Shown: positions 43,128 through 51,695 of the stretch, piece by piece
How positions within the stretch are numbered: position 1 is the first letter of the stretch
How the letters are laid out: each line of letters opens with the position of its first letter
Assembly (NCBI RefSeq): GCF_021390435.2
Contig: NZ_JAJVCN010000003.1
Span: forward strand, 186,001-250,000
Reading direction: 5' to 3'
Source: Kibdelosporangium philippinense
Lineage (GTDB): Bacteria; Actinomycetota; Actinomycetes; Mycobacteriales; Pseudonocardiaceae
DNA: 64,000 bases
Notes under the pieces: generated by a model
Databases searched by the model: none
The model's input: only the letters and a program-made list of their open reading frames with translations
What the model was told of the DNA's origin: nothing
Position numbers and translations under genes: made by a program

Positions 43128-45394
43128 GTGGTCGCGGGCTCCTCTGCCGATGCCTTCTCGTCGGTGGCCGCGGCCTCGTCGGCCTTCTTCTCGGCGTCTT
43201 CCTCCTTGACCAGCACCAGGCTGATCTTGCCGCGCGAGTCGATGTCGGCGATCTCGACGCGAAGCTTGTCGCCGACCTTGACGACGTCCTCGACCTTGCC
43301 GATCCGCTTGCCGTTGCCCAGCTTGGAGATGTGCACCAAGCCGTCCTTGCCCGGCAGCAGGGACACGAACGCGCCGAAGGCGGCGGTCTTGACGACCGTG
43401 CCGAGGAAGCGCTCGCCGACCTTCGGCAGCTGCGGGTTGGCGATGGCGTTGATCTTGGAGATCGCCGCCTCGGCCGACGGGCCGTCCGCCGCACCGACGT
43501 AGATCGTGCCGTCATCCTCGATCGAGATGTCGGCGCCGGTCTCCTCGGTGATCGAGTTGATCATCTTGCCCTTCGGGCCGATGACCTCGCCGATCTTGTC
43601 GACCGGGATCTTCACGCTGGTCACGCGCGGCGCGAACGGGCTCATCTCGTCCGGCTTGTCGATCGCCTCGGCGATCACCTCGAGAATCGTCAGCCGGGCG
43701 TCGTACGCCTGGGCCAGCGCCTTGGCGAGCACCTCCGACGGGATGCCGTCGAGCTTCGTGTCCAGCTGCAGCGCGGTCACGAAGTCCTTGGTACCGGCGA
43801 CCTTGAAGTCCATGTCACCGAAGGCGTCCTCGGCACCGAGGATGTCGGTCAGCGCGACATATTCAGTCTTGGGGCCGTCGCCTGTGTCGATGATGTCGGA
43901 CACCAGGCCCATCGCGATACCCGCGACCGGCGCCTTGAGCGGCACACCGGCGTTGAGCATCGACAGGGTCGACGCACACACCGAGCCCATCGAGGTGGAA
44001 CCGTTGGAGCCCAACGCTTCCGAGACCTGACGCAGTGCGTACGGGAACTCGTCCCGCTTGGGCAGGACCGGGACCAGCGCACGCTCGGCGAGCGCGCCGT
44101 GGCCGATCTCGCGGCGCTTGGGCGACCCGACCCGGCCGGTCTCACCGGTCGAGTAAGGCGGGAAGTTGTAGTGGTGCAGGTAGCGCTTGTGCGTCTCGGG
44201 CGACAGCGAGTCGATCTGCTGCTCCATCCGCAGCATGTTCAGCGTGGTGACACCCAGGATCTGGGTCTCGCCGCGCTCGAACAGCGCCGAACCGTGCGCC
44301 CGCGGGATCACGGCGACCTCGGCGGACAGCTGACGGATGTCGGTGAGGCCACGGCCGTCGATGCGGACCTTGTCACGCAGGATCCGCTGGCGGACCAGCT
44401 TCTTGTTCAGCGAACGGAAGGCAGCGCCGAGCTCCTTCTCGCGGCCCTCGAACTCCTCGCGCTCGCCGACCATCTCAAGCACACCGGCTTTGACGTCGTC
44501 GATCGCGGCCTCGCGCTCCTTCTTGCCCGCGATGGTCAGCGCCTCGGCCAGCTTCTCGGAAGCGGCGGCCTGGACAGCCTCGTACGCGTCCGGCTGGTAG
44601 GCCGGGAAGACCGGGAACTCAGCGGTCTCCTTCGCGGCGAGACCGGCCAGCTCCTGCTGCGCGACGCACAGCGAGCGGATGAACGGCTTCGCGGCCTCGA
44701 GGCCCTCGGCCACGACCTGCTCGGTCGGCGCGGTGCCGCCCTCGCCGATCAGGTCGATCACGTTCTCGGTCGCCTCGGCCTCGACCATCATGATCGCGAC
44801 GTCCTCGCCGACGATCCGGCCGGCGACGACCATGTCGAACACGGCCTTCTCCAGCTGCTCGTAGGTCGGGAACGCGACCCACTGGCCCTCAATCAGAGCA
44901 ACGCGCACGCCACCGACCGGGCCGGAGAACGGCAGGCCGGCCAGCTGGGTGGAGGCAGAAGCGGCGTTGATCGCCACGACGTCGTAGAGGTCCTGCGGCG
45001 CCAGGCTCATCACCGTGACGACGACCTGGATCTCGTTGCGCAGGCCGTCGACGAACGACGGGCGCAGCGGCCGGTCGATCAACCGGCAGGCCAGGATGGC
45101 GTCGGTGGAGGGGCGGCCCTCACGGCGGAAGAACGCGCCGGGGATGCGGCCGACCGCGTACATCCGCTCTTCGACGTCGACCGTCAGCGGGAAGAAGTCG
45201 AAGTGCTCCTTCGGGTGCTTCGACGCGGTGGTCGCCGACAGCAGCATGGTCTCCTCGTCGAGGTAGGCCACGACGCTGCCCGCGGCCTGCCGCGCGAGGC
45301 GGCCGGTCTCGAAGCGGACCGTGCGAGTGCCGTACTTGCCGTTGTCGATCACGGCAGTGGTCTCGTGGACCCCAGGTTCCTGGGAGTCAGTCAT
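43124..45394 (-). CDS. pnp: Polyribonucleotide nucleotidyltransferase (PNPase/GPSI)
   Basis: This 756-residue phosphorolytic 3'-5' exoribonuclease has two RNase PH domains joined by a helical linker, then KH and S1 RNA-binding domains (PVDKIGEVIGPKGKMINSITEETGADISIEDDG; then GERFLGTVVKTAAFGAFVSLLPGKDGLVHIS). Key second-core region TSMGSVCASTLSMLNAGVPL is intact. An acidic, Ala/Glu-rich C-terminal tail is usual in actinobacteria. It lies after rpsO, as standard, separated by 220 bases carrying a perfect 15-bp hairpin and a CTTCGATCGAAG palindrome (45468-45479). Confidence 0.97.
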   Translation of the reverse strand: MTDSQEPGVHETTAVIDNGKYGTRTVRFETGRLARQAAGSVVAYLDEETMLLSATTASKHPKEHFDFFPLTVDVEERMYAVGRIPGAFFRREGRPSTDAILACRLIDRPLRPSFVDGLRNEIQVVVTVMSLAPQDLYDVVAINAASASTQLAGLPFSGPVGGVRVALIEGQWVAFPTYEQLEKAVFDMVVAGRIVGEDVAIMMVEAEATENVIDLIGEGGTAPTEQVVAEGLEAAKPFIRSLCVAQQELAGLAAKETAEFPVFPAYQPDAYEAVQAAASEKLAEALTIAGKKEREAAIDDVKAGVLEMVGEREEFEGREKELGAAFRSLNKKLVRQRILRDKVRIDGRGLTDIRQLSAEVAVIPRAHGSALFERGETQILGVTTLNMLRMEQQIDSLSPETHKRYLHHYNFPPYSTGETGRVGSPKRREIGHGALAERALVPVLPKRDEFPYALRQVSEALGSNGSTSMGSVCASTLSMLNAGVPLKAPVAGIAMGLVSDIIDTGDGPKTEYVALTDILGAEDAFGDMDFKVAGTKDFVTALQLDTKLDGIPSEVLAKALAQAYDARLTILEVIAEAIDKPDEMSPFAPRVTSVKIPVDKIGEVIGPKGKMINSITEETGADISIEDDGTIYVGAADGPSAEAAISKINAIANPQLPKVGERFLGTVVKTAAFGAFVSLLPGKDGLVHISKLGNGKRIGKVEDVVKVGDKLRVEIADIDSRGKISLVLVKEEDAEKKADEAAATDEKASAEEPATT

Positions 45395-45576
45395 GTAGTT
45401 GTTTCTCCTCGTCTTACGGGCCCGCGGTCGGAACTTCCGCCGTCGACGCGGTGTGGACGAGGCCGGTCTTCGATCGAAGCCCCCGGGTCTCCTCTTTGCT
45501 CACCCGGAAGCCACTACCGAGGACCGGCGCAGTTACTGCCCCGTCCGCTAAGCCCTCTTGTTTCTTGTCAATGTGC

Positions 45577-45609
45577 GGAGGGGGAGCGGCCCCTGGCCGC
45601 TCCCCCTCC
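45577..45609 (-). terminator. rpsO-pnp intergenic hairpin
   Basis: GGAGGGGGAGCGGCC and GGCCGCTCCCCCTCC form a perfect 15-bp stem with a 3-base loop, just after rpsO. The side after the stem on the minus strand lacks a U-run. It is well placed to attenuate rpsO read-through or to be an RNase site in the pnp leader. Confidence 0.75.
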
Positions 45610-45614
45610 CAAGC

Positions 45615-45884
45615 TCACCTGCGGAGGCCGAGTCGCTGGATCAGCGACCGGTACCGCTGGATGTCCACCTTGGCCACGTAGTTGAGCAACCGGCGGCGGC
45701 GACCCACCAGCAGCAGCAAGCCGCGGCGGGAGTGGTGGTCGTGCTTGTGCTCCTGAAGGTGCCGGGTCAGGTCACTGATCCGCTTGGTCAGCAGGGCGAC
45801 CTGTGCCTCGGGTGATCCGGTGTCCGAGTCGTGCAAGCCGTACTCGCCGAGGATCGTCTTCTTCTGGTCGGTGGTCAGCGCCAC
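45615..45884 (-). CDS. rpsO: 30S ribosomal protein S15
   Basis: The 89-residue S15 binds 16S rRNA in the platform. It opens ALTTDQKKTILGEYG and has HDSDTGSPEAQVALLTKRISDLT and HSRRGLLLLVGRRRRLLNYV, all conserved. The GTG at 45884 follows AAGGAG. It is the upstream gene of the rpsO-pnp pair and is divergent from a histidine kinase, with 277 bases between starts that show no other gene. Confidence 0.97.
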   Translation of the reverse strand: MALTTDQKKTILGEYGLHDSDTGSPEAQVALLTKRISDLTRHLQEHKHDHHSRRGLLLLVGRRRRLLNYVAKVDIQRYRSLIQRLGLRR

Positions 45885-46161
45885 GCGTGTTTCTCCTTGT
45901 TCAGCTATGTGTCCCGTGAGGACGCCCGGTAACAGGGCGTTAGTCGGTACCAGCCGCCACGGACTACAGCAGGACCCAACTACGAAGGATATCAGGGCCG
46001 ACGCGCACGCAGGCAACCGAGCGGGCGCCACACGCTCGGATCTCGCAGTCGACCAGGTGATGTCCATTCTACTGAATCGAGGTGGCCTGACGCTCGTGCT
46101 TATTTTCGGCATGGGGGCTAACCGGGTCGTCCGGTCACGAAGCGTGCGGCAAGCTGGGCAT

Positions 46162-47367
46162 ATGTTCACGAAACGCACAGGGGCTGAGGTGCTCTACGTG
46201 CTCGCCTGCCTGCCCATGTGCCTCGTGGGACTGGTGGCGATGCTCGCCCCGCTCGTGGTCGGCGCGGGGTTGTCCATCACGCTGATCGGTCTGCCCATCG
46301 CCGCGCTCGGTGTGCTCATCGCGCGTGGGCTCGGCAATACATATCGAGGTATGGCCCGGTCGTTGCTCGGTACGAAGGTCGCGAAGCCCGATCCCCCGGC
46401 GCCGACCAGCGGAATCATCCCGGCGGTGCTGCGTGACCCGGCGAGTTGGCGTGCGGTGCTCTACGTCGTGCTCAAGGCGCCTGTCGGGGTGGCCACGTTC
46501 GTGCTGAGCATGGCGTTTTGGGTCTATGGGCTGTTCATGCTGACCCACATCGCCTATTGGTACGTGCTCTCGGACAAGCTCGGGCTGCCGTTCGTCGACT
46601 TCAAGGTGGACACCTGGCCCAATGCTGTGTTGTTGGCCCTGGTTGGGCTGGGTCTGCTGTGGGCGGCGCCGCGCGTGACGCATGGTCTGTTGTGGCTGGA
46701 CCGGATGCTGATCCGCGGGCTGCTTGGTCCGACAACGCTGTCGCAACGGGTCCGTGACCTGGAGGAAACCCGGGCTCACGCGGTTGACGACACCGCGGCT
46801 CGGTTGCGGCAGATCGAGCGTGACCTGCATGACGGCACCCAGGCACGGATGGTCGCGCTGGCGATGCACCTCGGCATGGTGAAAGAGGAGCTGAACGGCG
46901 AACCTGACCTGGCGATGACCCGCAAGCTGGTCGACCTCGCCCACACGAACGCCAAGGAAGCCTTGGTCGAAGTCCGCGATCTGGCTCGTGGAATCCACCC
47001 GGCCGCGCTGGACAAGGGGCTCGACGCTGCACTGGCCACTTTGGCGTCCCGCAGCCCGATCCCTGTGTCGTTGTCGGTGTCGCTGGATTCCCGTCCAGCC
47101 CAGGCGATCGAGATGATCGCGTACTTCTGTACGGCCGAGCTGCTCACGAACATCGCCAAGCACTCCATGGCAACCGAAGCCTCGGTGTCTGTCACTGGTC
47201 CTGGGCCCCGGATCGAGGTCGTGGACAACGGAATCGGTGGCGCGTTGGTGAAACCCGGCGCGGGATTGGCCGGTTTACGCGAACGTGTGGCCACTGTGGA
47301 CGGAACTGTGGCGGTCGACAGCCCTTTGGGCGGCCCGACCAAGGTCGTGATCTCATTTCCAGCATGA
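46162..47367 (+). CDS. NarL-type sensor histidine kinase
   Basis: The kinase of about 401 residues has an N-terminal sensor of four to five membrane helices (residues 8-190; DUF-type VLACLPMCLVGLVAML, then LIGLPIAALGVLIARGLG), a HisKA_3 dimer helix with the phosphorylated His223 in RDLHDGTQARMVALAMHLG, and a short HATPase_c (ELLTNIAKHS, VVDNGIGGA, GLAGLRERV). It is coupled to the downstream response regulator by a 4-base overlap. The ATG at 46162 is chosen as the start of the first membrane helix; no strong ribosome site is present. Signal unknown. Confidence 0.9.
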   Translation: MFTKRTGAEVLYVLACLPMCLVGLVAMLAPLVVGAGLSITLIGLPIAALGVLIARGLGNTYRGMARSLLGTKVAKPDPPAPTSGIIPAVLRDPASWRAVLYVVLKAPVGVATFVLSMAFWVYGLFMLTHIAYWYVLSDKLGLPFVDFKVDTWPNAVLLALVGLGLLWAAPRVTHGLLWLDRMLIRGLLGPTTLSQRVRDLEETRAHAVDDTAARLRQIERDLHDGTQARMVALAMHLGMVKEELNGEPDLAMTRKLVDLAHTNAKEALVEVRDLARGIHPAALDKGLDAALATLASRSPIPVSLSVSLDSRPAQAIEMIAYFCTAELLTNIAKHSMATEASVSVTGPGPRIEVVDNGIGGALVKPGAGLAGLRERVATVDGTVAVDSPLGGPTKVVISFPA

Positions 47368-48008
47368 GGATCGTCATCGCCGAGGACAGCGCCGTACTCA
47401 GGGACGGCCTGTCCTTGCTGCTGACCACGCGTGGCCACACGGTCGTGGCGACGGTCAGCACGGGGTTGGAACTCGAAGCCGCGGTCGCCTCGCATGTTCC
47501 GGACATTGCTGTGGTGGACGTCCGCATGCCACCGAGTTTCACCGACGAAGGCATCCGTTCGGCTTTGGCCGTCCGGAAAACGCATCCTTCGGTGGGGTTG
47601 TTGGTTTTCTCGCAACACATCGAGACCCGGTATGCGTCGGAACTGTTGGCTGGCGGGGCTCGTGGGGTTGGGTATTTGTTGAAGGACCGGGTTGCGGACG
47701 TGGGTGACTTCATGTCCGCCTGCGAGCAGATCGCGGCTGGCGGGACCGTGCTCGATCCGGAGGTTGTGACTCAGGTTCTTGGCGCGAGCAGGCGTTCCCA
47801 GGATCTTTCGGCTTTGACGGCCAGGGAACGTGAAGTTCTCGGGCTGATGGCCGAGGGCAGGACGAATGCCGCGATCGCCAAGTCCTTGTATGTCAGCGAT
47901 GGCAGCGTGGAGAAGCACATCAGCAGCATCTTCGGCAAGCTCGGCCTGCCGCCGTCGGAGACCGACCACCGGCGCGTGCTGGCCGTGCTGCGTTACCTGT
48001 CGGGTTAG
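47364..48008 (+). CDS. LuxR/NarL-family response regulator
   Basis: The 214-residue regulator has a receiver domain with phospho-acceptor Asp52 (AVVDVRMPPS), Thr/Lys positions in the VGLLVFSQH and GYLLKDRV segments, and a C-terminal LuxR HTH (LTAREREVLGLMAEGRTNAAIAKSLYVSDGSVEKHISSIFGKL). It is the partner of the kinase that overlaps its start. Targets unknown; the TspO-like gene 43 bases downstream is a candidate. Confidence 0.94.
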   Translation: MRIVIAEDSAVLRDGLSLLLTTRGHTVVATVSTGLELEAAVASHVPDIAVVDVRMPPSFTDEGIRSALAVRKTHPSVGLLVFSQHIETRYASELLAGGARGVGYLLKDRVADVGDFMSACEQIAAGGTVLDPEVVTQVLGASRRSQDLSALTAREREVLGLMAEGRTNAAIAKSLYVSDGSVEKHISSIFGKLGLPPSETDHRRVLAVLRYLSG

Positions 48009-48051
48009 CATTCGTCATGCCGATGCCCGGCAGGGCGACGACAATAGACGG

Positions 48052-48774
48052 ATGACGCGGTCGATAGCGCTCCTTTGTGCTGCTGTGCTTCAGGTTCTCG
48101 CCGGGATTGTCGGCGGCGCGGGGTTGTGGGGCGAGTCGGTTGGTGTCGTGGCCAACTCGTATCCGACGCTCCTGCTGCCCGCCGGCACCGCGTTCACCAT
48201 CTGGTCGTTGATCTATGTCGGCTTCGGCGCGATGGCGATTCGCCAGGCGCTGCAACGAAATCGGGACGTGCATCGGCGGACGGGCTGGTGGTTGGTGGCC
48301 GCAGGCGTGCTGAACGCGGCCTGGATCCTGCTGTTCACCAACCGTCTGATCCTGCTGGCTCAGGTGGTCATCGTCGCCCTGCTGATCTGCCTCATCGCCG
48401 CGGCTCTCAGACTGCAGCCCGCGAACGGCTGGGCGGACCGGCTGCTGCTGCACATTCCCGTCATGATCTACCTGGGCTGGGTTGGTGTCGCGACAGTCGC
48501 CGGAGCAGCGACGACAGCTGCCGCCTTCGACGCGGCGCCGGGGAACGCCGCCGCGATCGTCCTTTTGGCACTGACCGGTATCGCCGCGGCTCTCGCGGTG
48601 TTGCGGTTGCCCGCAGTGATCGGCTTCGCCGCCGCGGTGTGCTGGGCGTTGGCGTGGATTGCCGCGAATACCCCGACGACCTGGGTACGAGTGACCGCAC
48701 TCATCGCCATCGCCGTGGTCACCCTGACCGTCCTGGTCCGGGTTCAGAATGGCAGCGCGATCGCGTGGGGTTGA
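48052..48774 (+). CDS. TspO/MBR-like membrane protein
   Basis: The 240-residue membrane protein has about seven hydrophobic segments. FTIWSLIYVGFGAMAIRQALQ and GWWLVAAGVLNAAWILLF are tryptophan-rich segments like those of TspO/MBR or its lysoplasmalogenase-like relatives, but it is longer than a five-helix TspO. Ligand unknown. The TGA stop lies inside the TTGACA -35 box of the downstream arsR-like gene. Confidence 0.8.
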   Translation: MTRSIALLCAAVLQVLAGIVGGAGLWGESVGVVANSYPTLLLPAGTAFTIWSLIYVGFGAMAIRQALQRNRDVHRRTGWWLVAAGVLNAAWILLFTNRLILLAQVVIVALLICLIAAALRLQPANGWADRLLLHIPVMIYLGWVGVATVAGAATTAAAFDAAPGNAAAIVLLALTGIAAALAVLRLPAVIGFAAAVCWALAWIAANTPTTWVRVTALIAIAVVTLTVLVRVQNGSAIAWG

Positions 48775-48801
48775 CAGACTGTATGCCCATCGGGCTATAT
48801 T
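48771..48801 (+). promoter_or_regulatory. Consensus promoter and candidate operator of the ArsR-family gene
   Basis: TTGACA at 48771-48776 is a perfect -35 box. A -10-like TATATT (48796-48801, spacer 19; or CTATAT with 18) ends 6 bases before the ATG at 48808, which implies a leaderless mRNA. Between and around them, TATGCCC-ATC-GGGCTATA is an imperfect palindrome and TGCCCAT is repeated (48784 and 48801), a likely ArsR operator. Confidence 0.75.
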
Positions 48802-48807
48802 GCCCAT

Positions 48808-49116
48808 ATGGCATCCATCTTTGAGGTGCTGGCCGAACCGAACCGCAGGCAGATCCTCGACCTGTTGCGTGCGGGCGAGCGGCCCGTGAACGACCTGGTG
48901 GACGAGTTGCGGCTGACCCAGCCGACGGTGTCGAAGCACCTGAAGGTGCTGCGTAGCGCCGGGCTGGTCGAGGTTCGGCAAGACGCGCAACGCAGGTGGT
49001 ACCGGCTGCGCCTTGAGCCACTGACCGAACTGGACGCGTGGCTCGCGCCATACCGGCAACTGTGGTCGTCCAGTTTGGACGCACTGGAACGGCACCTTGA
49101 CACCATGGAGGACTGA
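48808..49116 (+). CDS. ArsR-family transcriptional regulator
   Basis: The 102-residue winged-helix protein (FEVLAEPNRRQILDLLRAGERPVNDLVDELRLTQPTVSKHLKVLRSAGLVEVRQDAQRRWYRL) lacks the CxC metal site of ArsR, so it is probably of the non-metal ArsR subgroup paired with AHSA1 proteins. Its ATG is probably leaderless (see promoter). The next gene, an AHSA1 protein, starts one base after its stop, so they form an operon. The trigger is unknown. Confidence 0.93.
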   Translation: MASIFEVLAEPNRRQILDLLRAGERPVNDLVDELRLTQPTVSKHLKVLRSAGLVEVRQDAQRRWYRLRLEPLTELDAWLAPYRQLWSSSLDALERHLDTMED

Positions 49117-49117
49117 C

Positions 49118-49993
49118 GTGACCGAACGTGCGACATTGAGCACGATCGACGGCAAGCCGACGCTGCGGTTCGAACGCCGCCTGCGGCACGCGCCCGCGAA
49201 GGTGTGGCGCGCCATCACCGAACCCGCCGAACTGGCGCACTGGTTCCCCGCGGCCATCGAGGCGGAACTGCGGCCGGGCGCGCCGATGCGATTCGTGTTC
49301 CCGGAAGAGGCCGTGGTTGACGGCGCCTGGGACGGCGAGGTCCTGGAGTTCGATCCGCCCAAGGTGTTCATGTTCCGGTGGAACGAGGACGTGCTGCGGT
49401 TCGAGCTGATCCCGGACGGCGATGGCTGCCGGTTGGTGTTCACGCAGACGGTCGGCGGCGGCTGGATCGGCAAGCTGGGCGCGGCCCGTACCGCGGCTGG
49501 CTGGGACCAGTGCCTTGCCGCGATGCACGCCCGGCTGAACGGAGAAACCCTGTCAGCAGAGGACTCCTGGCTGAGCCGGGCCGAACGCTACATCGACGAG
49601 TTCGGCCTCGGCGAAGGAACGGTACGCGAGACCGACGACGGCTACACGCTGCACTTCGCCCGTGACCTGGTCTGGAAGCCACCGGCCGAAGCCTGGGCAT
49701 TGCTGACCGAAAACTCGCCGGTCAACCAAGAACCGCCGCTGCCCGCGACCAACGACCACGCTCCGCCCGGTCGCGTGATCGTCGCCAACGAACCGAACGT
49801 TTTGGAATACGAGTGGCTGGCCGACGGATCACCCGCAGGCACCGTCCGCTGGGAGTTCGCATCGGACCCGCAGCTCGGCGTGCGCGTCGAACTGACCCAG
49901 ACCATTCCCGCAGCGCGCGCCGACACCGTCGCCGAGTCGCTGGCGACGTGGCACGTGCACCTGGAGCGCTTCTTCGCAGCTCTGCTCTCGTGA
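49118..49993 (+). CDS. Tandem AHSA1/SRPBCC-domain protein
   Basis: The 291-residue product carries two START-like (SRPBCC/AHSA1) halves: residues 12-140 (LRHAPAKVWRAITEPAELAHWFPAAIEAELRPG, TAAGWDQCLAAM) and 170-291 (RDLVWKPPAEAWALLTE ... ESLATWHVHLERFFAAL), a double-domain form. GTG 49118 follows GGAGG by 6 bases. Co-transcription with the ArsR gene is the usual arrangement. The last codons CTC TCG TGA are formed by palindrome copy 5. Ligand unknown. Confidence 0.88.
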   Translation: MTERATLSTIDGKPTLRFERRLRHAPAKVWRAITEPAELAHWFPAAIEAELRPGAPMRFVFPEEAVVDGAWDGEVLEFDPPKVFMFRWNEDVLRFELIPDGDGCRLVFTQTVGGGWIGKLGAARTAAGWDQCLAAMHARLNGETLSAEDSWLSRAERYIDEFGLGEGTVRETDDGYTLHFARDLVWKPPAEAWALLTENSPVNQEPPLPATNDHAPPGRVIVANEPNVLEYEWLADGSPAGTVRWEFASDPQLGVRVELTQTIPAARADTVAESLATWHVHLERFFAALLS

Positions 49994-50032
49994 GTGGTTA
50001 GCAAGGTTCTAGCCTTGCTAACCACTCACGAG
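49987..50032. repeat. Palindromic element, copy 5 of 6, with T-run
   Basis: Outer arms CTCGTGAGTGGTTA are complemented by GCAAGG and CCTTGC inner stems around TTCTAG. The left arm supplies the stop codon of the AHSA1 gene (TGA at 49991-49993). GGGTTTTT follows on the plus strand. The DUF4383 gene converges from the right. Confidence 0.9.
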
Positions 50033-50038
50033 GGTTTT

Positions 50039-50635
50039 TCAGTGGGCCGTCGACCGGTTACGCAGGCGGCTCAACCGGTGCAACCCGCGTGGCTTCGGCT
50101 CTTCCGTCGCCTTCTGGTCGTCGACAGCGGCAGTCGTCTGCGGCTGTTGCGCCGGAACAGGATCCGTGACGGGTTCCTGCACCGGCTCCGGCTCACGCTC
50201 CACGATCTTGCGCCGCAACGGCATGATCGCGATCACCAGGCCGAGCACCGCGATACCGAGGTGCAGCCAGTTGTCCGCGACGTTCAGGTTGAGCGGGTTG
50301 CCAAGCTCGGACACCGGGTTGGTTGACGTCAGCCCGACGAGCATCAGGCCCCAGATCAACACCAGCCCGTATCCGGCGAACAGCACCCAGCCATACAGCC
50401 GCGCGGTGACCGAGGTCAACGCCAGCAGCACACCCACAAGGCCGAACAACAGGTGCACGATGTTGTGCAGTGGGTTGATCGCGAAGACGCCCCACAACAT
50501 CGCGTGGCCCTGTCCGGCGAAGTCGTTCACGCCGGTGTGCGCGAATCCGATGATGCCCAGCGCGAGGAACGCCAGGCCGACGAGTCCGGCCAGCACCTGG
50601 GTGGGCTGTACGCGTGCCCGTACTGACTCAGCCAT
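50039..50635 (-). CDS. DUF4383 membrane protein
   Basis: The 198-residue protein has four membrane helices (about 12-30, 50-75, 80-100, 125-145) and a cytosolic Pro/Gln-rich C-terminal tail. GFAHTGVNDFAGQGHAMLWGVFAINPLHNIVHLLFGLVGVLLA is the DUF4383 signature. ATG 50635 follows AGGGAG by 6 bases; a TTG two codons earlier is less likely. Function unknown. Confidence 0.88.
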   Translation of the reverse strand: MAESVRARVQPTQVLAGLVGLAFLALGIIGFAHTGVNDFAGQGHAMLWGVFAINPLHNIVHLLFGLVGVLLALTSVTARLYGWVLFAGYGLVLIWGLMLVGLTSTNPVSELGNPLNLNVADNWLHLGIAVLGLVIAIMPLRRKIVEREPEPVQEPVTDPVPAQQPQTTAAVDDQKATEEPKPRGLHRLSRLRNRSTAH

Positions 50636-50683
50636 GACCAACTCCCTGGGGATATGAATGTCCCCGAAAGGATTCCCCGCAGG

Positions 50684-51139
50684 TCAGTCGGCAAACCTCA
50701 GCCGGTCTACCACGGTGTATTCGTATCGCCGGTCGGCGCCGAGCAGGACGATCTCCTCGATGGTCCACTGAGGACCGGAGTACGGCAGGTCGAGCACCTC
50801 GCCGTGCCCGATGGTCAGATGCGGGTGCCACGGGCGGTGCGCGTTCCACTCCAGCGCGGCGCCGAGAGCGGCGAACGACGAGTCCACTGCGGACACGCCC
50901 ATCCACAGCGTCTTGCCGAAGTTGCCGGCGTCACTGAGCGAGACCGTCGGCGCCACAAGGCCTTTGGCCTGCGAGCGGACCCACGGCACGCGGGTCTCCG
51001 GATCTTCTTCGCCGTAATAGCCTAACGTGATGTGCCAGCTGTTTCGCGGTACCCAGTCGACGTTGTCGACTCCGTCGAGAACAGCGGCCAGGTGATCGAG
51101 GACCTCGGGCGGTGGGACCGCCGCGGTGAACAGCCTCAC
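50684..51139 (-). CDS. thpR: RNA 2',3'-cyclic phosphodiesterase (2H family)
   Basis: The 151-residue 2H phosphoesterase has both HxT(x) motifs, HITL at His36 and HLTI at His107, with the usual spacing. It opens MRLFTAAVPPPEVLDHLAAVLD. ThpR enzymes hydrolyse 2',3'-cyclic phosphates of RNA or ligate tRNA halves in vitro; physiological substrate unclear. Its start overlaps the stop of the XRE-type regulator gene upstream (4 bases). Confidence 0.9.
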   Translation of the reverse strand: MRLFTAAVPPPEVLDHLAAVLDGVDNVDWVPRNSWHITLGYYGEEDPETRVPWVRSQAKGLVAPTVSLSDAGNFGKTLWMGVSAVDSSFAALGAALEWNAHRPWHPHLTIGHGEVLDLPYSGPQWTIEEIVLLGADRRYEYTVVDRLRFAD

Positions 51140-51615
51140 GTAAGGGCACCCGCCCTGCGCAGCACTTCGGCGAGAGCCGGGAAACGACCGTCCAGCAGCC
51201 GCGCTGCCTCGGTCAATTCCTCGACGGTCGCGGTCCGGCGCAGCATCGCGAGCGCGGCACGGTCAGCGCGGCCTGGATCGACCGGGAGCATGTCCCGGCT
51301 GACGGTGGGTTTGGAGTCACGGACGTCCTCAAGGGCCTTCTGCAGGGCTTCCTTGCGGCCGGATGCGACCTCCGGGGTGAGCACCTTGCGCTCAAGCATG
51401 ATCAGCCTGGCGAGGACGGACGGGTTGCCGATCTTGGCCCGCCTGCCGCTCATCACCTGGCTGAGCATGGGTGCGCTGATCCCCAGCACGTCGGCGAGGT
51501 TCGCCTGTGAGACGTCGAACGCCACCACGAGCCGCCGGACACGGTCGCCAAGCGGCTCGCCGTACCACTGTTTCTGCAGCTCCAGGTTCCGCTGGACGAT
51601 CTTCTGGTCCTCCAC
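51136..51615 (-). CDS. Helix-turn-helix (XRE-like) regulator
   Basis: The 159-residue protein has an XRE-like HTH (VSQANLADVLGISAPMLSQVMSGRRAKIGNPSVLARLIML) and a C-terminal helical region (VEELTEAARLLDGRFPALAEVLRRAG). Its 3' end overlaps thpR by 4 bases, so both are made from one transcript. Targets unknown. Confidence 0.88.
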   Translation of the reverse strand: MEDQKIVQRNLELQKQWYGEPLGDRVRRLVVAFDVSQANLADVLGISAPMLSQVMSGRRAKIGNPSVLARLIMLERKVLTPEVASGRKEALQKALEDVRDSKPTVSRDMLPVDPGRADRAALAMLRRTATVEELTEAARLLDGRFPALAEVLRRAGALT

Positions 51616-51695
51616 CTTTGCCCCTCGTCGCAGGTCGGTTCCCCTGCATCTTGCCAGGCCAGAGCCCCTGGCGAGGCGAATTGCCAGATCCCGAG

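Noticed and set aside
43109..45685. An 858-codon plus-strand open frame opposite pnp
   Set aside because: Antisense of pnp with low-complexity Arg/Leu/Val/Asp composition; pnp is unmistakable on the minus strand.
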